NCBI RefSeq assembly: GCF_005298075.1
Contig: NZ_SZZH01000001.1
Coordinates: forward strand, 496,001-560,000
Direction: 5' to 3'
Origin: Nakamurella flava
GTDB lineage: Bacteria > Actinomycetota > Actinomycetes > Mycobacteriales > Nakamurellaceae
Length of the DNA stretch: 64,000 nucleotides
In this document: positions 61,014-64,000 of the stretch, in pieces
Position numbering within the stretch: the stretch's first letter is position 1
How the letters are laid out: each line of letters opens with the position of its first letter
Notes under the pieces: generated by a model
The model's input: the letters and a program-made list of their open reading frames with translations, nothing else
What the model was told of the DNA's origin: nothing
The model's database searches: none
Made by a program: the position numbers and the translations under genes

Positions 61014-61979
61014 ATGCGAGCTGCCGTCATCACCAGCCCCGACGCCGCCCCGGTCGTCACCGACTTCGCCGAACCCACCGCCGCCGCCGGCGAGACCCTG
61101 GTCGACGTGGTCGCCGCCGGTATCCACACCGTCGTCCGCAGCCGAGCGACGGGCCGCCACTACAGCAGCACCGGTCGCTATCCGCTGGTACCCGGGGTCG
61201 ATGCCGTGACCCGGATGGCCGACGGTTCACTGCACTACGCCGGCATGGTCCGAGCGCCGTGGGGCACGCTGGCCGAGCGGGCCGCTGTGCGATTCACCGT
61301 CCCGCTGCCCGACCAGGCGGACCCGGTGGCCATTGCGGGCGGGATGAACCCGGGTCTGAGTTCCTGGATCCCGCTCACTCAGCGCGCTGTGTCGCCGGCG
61401 GGGCTGGACGCCGTCCTCGTCCTCGGGGTGACCGGGGTCGCGGGGCTGCTGGCCGTCCAGTCCGCCCGGTACCTCGGTGCCCGGCGGGTGGTCGGGGTCG
61501 GCCGGGACGCCGGTCGATTGGTCGCGGCGGCCCAGTGGGGTGCCGAGGCGATCGCGCTGACCGATGCCCCCGCCGTGTTGGGCGACCGGCTCGCCCAGGT
61601 GCTCTCCGAGCACTCCTCGTTACTCGTCCTGGACTACCTCTGGGGTGAGGTCGCTGAGCTGACCTGGTCGGCCCTGAGCCGCCAGGACGGTTCCGAGGAC
61701 CGGGTCGACATCCAATGGCGGCAGATCGGTGCGCGGGCCGGCGAGCGCGCCGCCCTGCCCGCCCCACTGCTGCGCGGACGCCGGATCACCCTGTCCGGGT
61801 TCGGACTCGGCGGCACCCCCGCCGGCGAGATCGCCGCCGGGGCCGGTGGTTTGTCCGCAGCGATCGCGGACGGCGCCGTACTGGTGCCGACCCGGCCCTT
61901 CGACCTGGACGACGTCGCGTGGGCGTGGGGGTTCGACGGTCCGGAGCGGGCGGTGGTGATGACAGGGCGGAGCCGTTGA
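61014..61979 (+). CDS. MDR-family zinc-less quinone oxidoreductase-like protein
   Basis: 321 aa medium-chain reductase fold. N-terminal GroES-like domain (MRAAVITSPDAAPVVTDF), cofactor-binding VLGVTGVAGLLAVQSARYLG (GxTGxxG, NADPH type, no zinc Cys/His set), ending FDLDDVAWAWGFDGPERAVV. Substrate unknown, perhaps a quinone or reactive carbonyl. AAGGAG 9 nt before ATG 61014. Controlled by the divergent TetR protein. Confidence 0.9.
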   Translation: MRAAVITSPDAAPVVTDFAEPTAAAGETLVDVVAAGIHTVVRSRATGRHYSSTGRYPLVPGVDAVTRMADGSLHYAGMVRAPWGTLAERAAVRFTVPLPDQADPVAIAGGMNPGLSSWIPLTQRAVSPAGLDAVLVLGVTGVAGLLAVQSARYLGARRVVGVGRDAGRLVAAAQWGAEAIALTDAPAVLGDRLAQVLSEHSSLLVLDYLWGEVAELTWSALSRQDGSEDRVDIQWRQIGARAGERAALPAPLLRGRRITLSGFGLGGTPAGEIAAGAGGLSAAIADGAVLVPTRPFDLDDVAWAWGFDGPERAVVMTGRSR

Positions 61980-62060
61980 CCGCGGATCGCGCCACCGGCC
62001 CAGGATGAGGTCCGGACCCCATGTCGCCGCGAGCACCCGACGGCCAGGCTGGGTGATCTG

Positions 62061-62123
62061 ATGACTGACTTCCCGCCCGTCGCCGCCGCGGCCGCCCGCC
62101 TGCCCGTCGGACGGTGGCCATGA
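62061..62123 (+). CDS. 20-codon ORF coupled to the glycosyltransferase
   Basis: ATG 62061 to TGA 62123 encodes 20 residues (opens MTDFPPVAAAAARL, ends GRWP). Its stop overlaps the glycosyltransferase ATG as ATGA. Only a weak ribosome site (GGGTGA) precedes it. It may be a leader peptide that couples translation, or chance. Confidence 0.3.
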   Translation: MTDFPPVAAAAARLPVGRWP

Positions 62124-63184
62124 CCACGCTCATCGTGCAGATCCCCTGTCTGAACGAGGAGGCGACCCTGGCGACCGTCCTCGACTCCATCCCCCGGCGG
62201 ATCGACGGGATCGACGACATCCAGGTCGTCGTCATCGACGACGGATCCACCGACCGCACCGCGGCCATCGCCGCCGAGCGGGGCGCCCACGTCATCCGGC
62301 ACGTCCGGACGATGGGGCTGGCCCGGTCGTTCCGGGACGGCGTCGACTACGCCCTGCACGTCGGGGCGGACATCGTGGTCAACACCGACGGCGACAACCA
62401 GTACCCGCAGGGGTCGATCCCCGAGCTGGTCCGGCCGATCCTCGACGGCACCGCCGAAATCGTCGTCGGTGACCGGCAGACCGACCAGGTCCCGCACTTC
62501 AGCCCGTTCAAGAAGATCATGCAGCGGTGGGGCAGCCGCGTCGTCAACGCGGCGGCGCAAACCGAGATCCCCGACGCGGCCAGCGGTTTCCGGGCCTACT
62601 CGCGGGCCTCGCTGCTCCGGCTGAACGTGATCACGCCCTTCAGCTACTGCATGGAGACGATCATCCAGGCCGGCAGTCGGCGACTGCCGATCGTCAGCGT
62701 GCCCGTCGTCACCAACCCGAAGACTCGCGAGTCCCGGCTGTTCCGGAACATCTGGGAGCACATGTTCAAGTCGGGCATGGCGGTGACCCGCAGCTACCTG
62801 ATGTTCCGGCCCTACCTGGTGCTGACCGTCCTCGGCGTGGTCTTCGGCCTGGCCGCCCTGATCCCGTTCGCACGTTTCGGCGTCCTCTGGCTGACCGAGG
62901 ACGGGGTCGGCCACATCCAGTCGCTGATCTTCGGCACCTCGATGTTCGTCGGCTGCCTGCTGTCCTTTGCCCTGCTGGTCATCGCCGACCTGCTGCGCAC
63001 CAACCGCCTGCTGCTCGAGGAGACCCTGGAGCGCACCAAGCAGATGCAGTACGCCGATCCGTCCCGCTATCCCCGGCTGTGGCAGCGGGCGCGTCGTGGG
63101 CCCGTGCTCCCCGTCCAGCGGGGCGCCGACGGACGACCGCCCGTCGTTGAGGGCACCGACTGGCCGCGCCGGGAAGCGATCTGA
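62120..63184 (+). CDS. GT2 glycosyltransferase, polyprenyl-phosphate (DPM1/GtrB-like) type
   Basis: 354 aa. GT-A domain: IVQIPCLNEEATLATVLDSI, VVVIDDGSTDRTAAIA and metal site NTDGDNQYP, then a conserved YCMETIIQAG. Two C-terminal membrane helices follow (LVLTVLGVVFGLAALIPFA, SLIFGTSMFVGCLLSFALLV). Enzymes of this type load a sugar onto undecaprenyl phosphate. ATG 62120 was chosen over GTG 62114 because it overlaps the small upstream ORF's stop. Coupled to the downstream membrane protein through CTGA. Confidence 0.9.
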   Translation: MTTLIVQIPCLNEEATLATVLDSIPRRIDGIDDIQVVVIDDGSTDRTAAIAAERGAHVIRHVRTMGLARSFRDGVDYALHVGADIVVNTDGDNQYPQGSIPELVRPILDGTAEIVVGDRQTDQVPHFSPFKKIMQRWGSRVVNAAAQTEIPDAASGFRAYSRASLLRLNVITPFSYCMETIIQAGSRRLPIVSVPVVTNPKTRESRLFRNIWEHMFKSGMAVTRSYLMFRPYLVLTVLGVVFGLAALIPFARFGVLWLTEDGVGHIQSLIFGTSMFVGCLLSFALLVIADLLRTNRLLLEETLERTKQMQYADPSRYPRLWQRARRGPVLPVQRGADGRPPVVEGTDWPRREAI

Positions 63185-64000
63185 ACGCACCCGCCCGGCC
63201 GTCCGGGCCCACTCCGGGCCGGGGCCGCTGGCTGCGGGCCGCGGGGATCGTCGTGGGCCTGCTGGCGGTCGGTTTCTGCGGATGGACCCTGATCGCCGAG
63301 TGGTCGACGGTCCGGGCCGCGGTGAGTGCGGCCGATCCGGCGGTGGTGACGGCCGCGGCGGTCGGCGGACTGGCCGGCACGATCTGCGTCGCCGAGCAGT
63401 GGCGGTGGGTGCTGGGCGCCCTGGGCGCACCCACCGGGCGTCGGCGGGCCTGGACGTGGTTCTTCGCCGGCGAGCTGGGCAAGTACGTACCCGGCGGGGT
63501 GTGGGCGGTCGTGGGTCGCGGGGAGCTGGCCCACCGCGGCGGCGTGCCCCGGGCGGTCGCCTACCCGGCCACCCTGCTGTCGCTGGGGGTGTTCTGTCTG
63601 TCCGGCGGAATCGGCTGGGCGGCGCTGTACCCGTTCACCGGACCGGCCCGGTGGTGGACGGTGCTGCTGATCCCCGTCCTGCTGACCGTGGTCCATCCCG
63701 CCGTCCTGCGACCGGTGTTCGCGATCCTGGGCCGGGTCAGTCGGGGGCGGCTGATCGTTCCGGTCCTGCCGTGGCCGCGGATGCTGGGCCTGGTCGGCGT
63801 GACCCTGCCCGGGTGGCTGCTGCTCGGCGCGACCAGCGCGCTGGTGGCGGGCTCGCTCGGGCTGACCGCCGACCCGGTGGCCGTGGCCGGCGCCGCGATC
63901 GCCGCCTGGGTCGTCGGGGTCCTGGTGCCGGTCCCGGCCGGGGCGGGGATCCGTGAGGTGGCCTTCGCGGTCGGGTCCGGGTTGCCCGCGGGACCGGCCG
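63181..64000 (+). CDS. Lysylphosphatidylglycerol-synthase-TM/flippase-like membrane protein, cut by window edge
   Basis: 273 codons to the window end. Multiple TM helices: AAGIVVGLLAVGFCGWTLIA, VVTAAAVGGLAGTICVAEQW, LLSLGVFCLSGGIGWAAL and others. It carries the family motif FFAGELGKYVPGGVWAVVGR and VLVPVPAGAGIREVAF. No ATG, GTG or TTG precedes the first helix in frame (open only from 63151). CTG 63181 overlaps the glycosyltransferase stop as CTGA with GGGAAG 4 nt upstream, so CTG initiation is inferred; CTG 63160 or the inner GTG 63253 are alternatives. Probably works with the GT2 enzyme on a lipid-linked sugar. Confidence 0.82.
   Translation, partial: MNAPARPSGPTPGRGRWLRAAGIVVGLLAVGFCGWTLIAEWSTVRAAVSAADPAVVTAAAVGGLAGTICVAEQWRWVLGALGAPTGRRRAWTWFFAGELGKYVPGGVWAVVGRGELAHRGGVPRAVAYPATLLSLGVFCLSGGIGWAALYPFTGPARWWTVLLIPVLLTVVHPAVLRPVFAILGRVSRGRLIVPVLPWPRMLGLVGVTLPGWLLLGATSALVAGSLGLTADPVAVAGAAIAAWVVGVLVPVPAGAGIREVAFAVGSGLPAGPA

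Overview
The window comes from a high-GC actinobacterium. The evidence is heavy GTG/TTG start use, near-uniform G/C third positions, a GlgE maltosyltransferase pathway, a PriA-type HisA/TrpF enzyme, the Trp-associated membrane protein between trpE and trpC, and many genes preceded by a -10-like TANNNT box 6-8 nt before the start codon (leaderless architecture). The gene set would fit a Nakamurella- or Frankineae-like lineage, but that placement is a guess. No tRNA, rRNA, CRISPR, IS element or prophage was recognised, and nothing looks recently transferred.

Layout. 1-14 kb: alpha-glucan metabolism. A tightly overlapping minus-strand operon glgE-treS-mak-glgB (glgB runs off the window) diverges from glgP, with glgX a little downstream. 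14-31.5 kb: an ABC ATPase, a serine hydrolase, a THUMP-like methyltransferase, then histidine/tryptophan genes (priA, hisF, hisI, trpE, a TIGR02234-like gene, a 56-codon ORF, trpC, trpB, trpA) and lgt. A PucR regulator with a divergent cytosine deaminase/permease pair sits between priA and hisF. 32-42 kb: gltBD, an AI-2E family exporter, pyk and tesB. 42-48.6 kb: a minus-strand signalling locus (acidic low-complexity exported protein, histidine kinase, NarL-type regulator, exported beta-rich protein) followed upstream by glpX and an APC permease. 48.7-55 kb: a tripartite tricarboxylate transporter (tctCBA) with a Usp protein, divergent from a CitA/CitB-like two-component system. 55-64 kb: a DRGH nuclease, a lipoprotein, a third two-component system, a TetR/oxidoreductase pair with twin operators, and a glycosyltransferase plus flippase-like membrane protein that runs off the right edge.

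How the genes connect. TreS and Mak convert trehalose to maltose-1-phosphate, GlgE polymerises it, GlgB branches it, and GlgP and GlgX degrade the product. GltBD supplies glutamate to the amino-acid genes. PriA probably supplies the TrpF step, since no trpF is present here. Three two-component systems lie within 18 kb.

Most promising undescribed unit: the 41.8-45.6 kb signalling locus. An identical 12-bp palindrome GGTACTAGTACC, followed after three variable bases by the same GTCCGATG, lies upstream of both exported-protein genes that flank the kinase/regulator pair. This looks like a self-regulated cell-envelope signalling module. Other points of note are a 26-bp-arm hairpin at 52.5 kb, a small ORF wedged with 4-bp overlaps into the trp operon, and an apparent CTG start at 63181.
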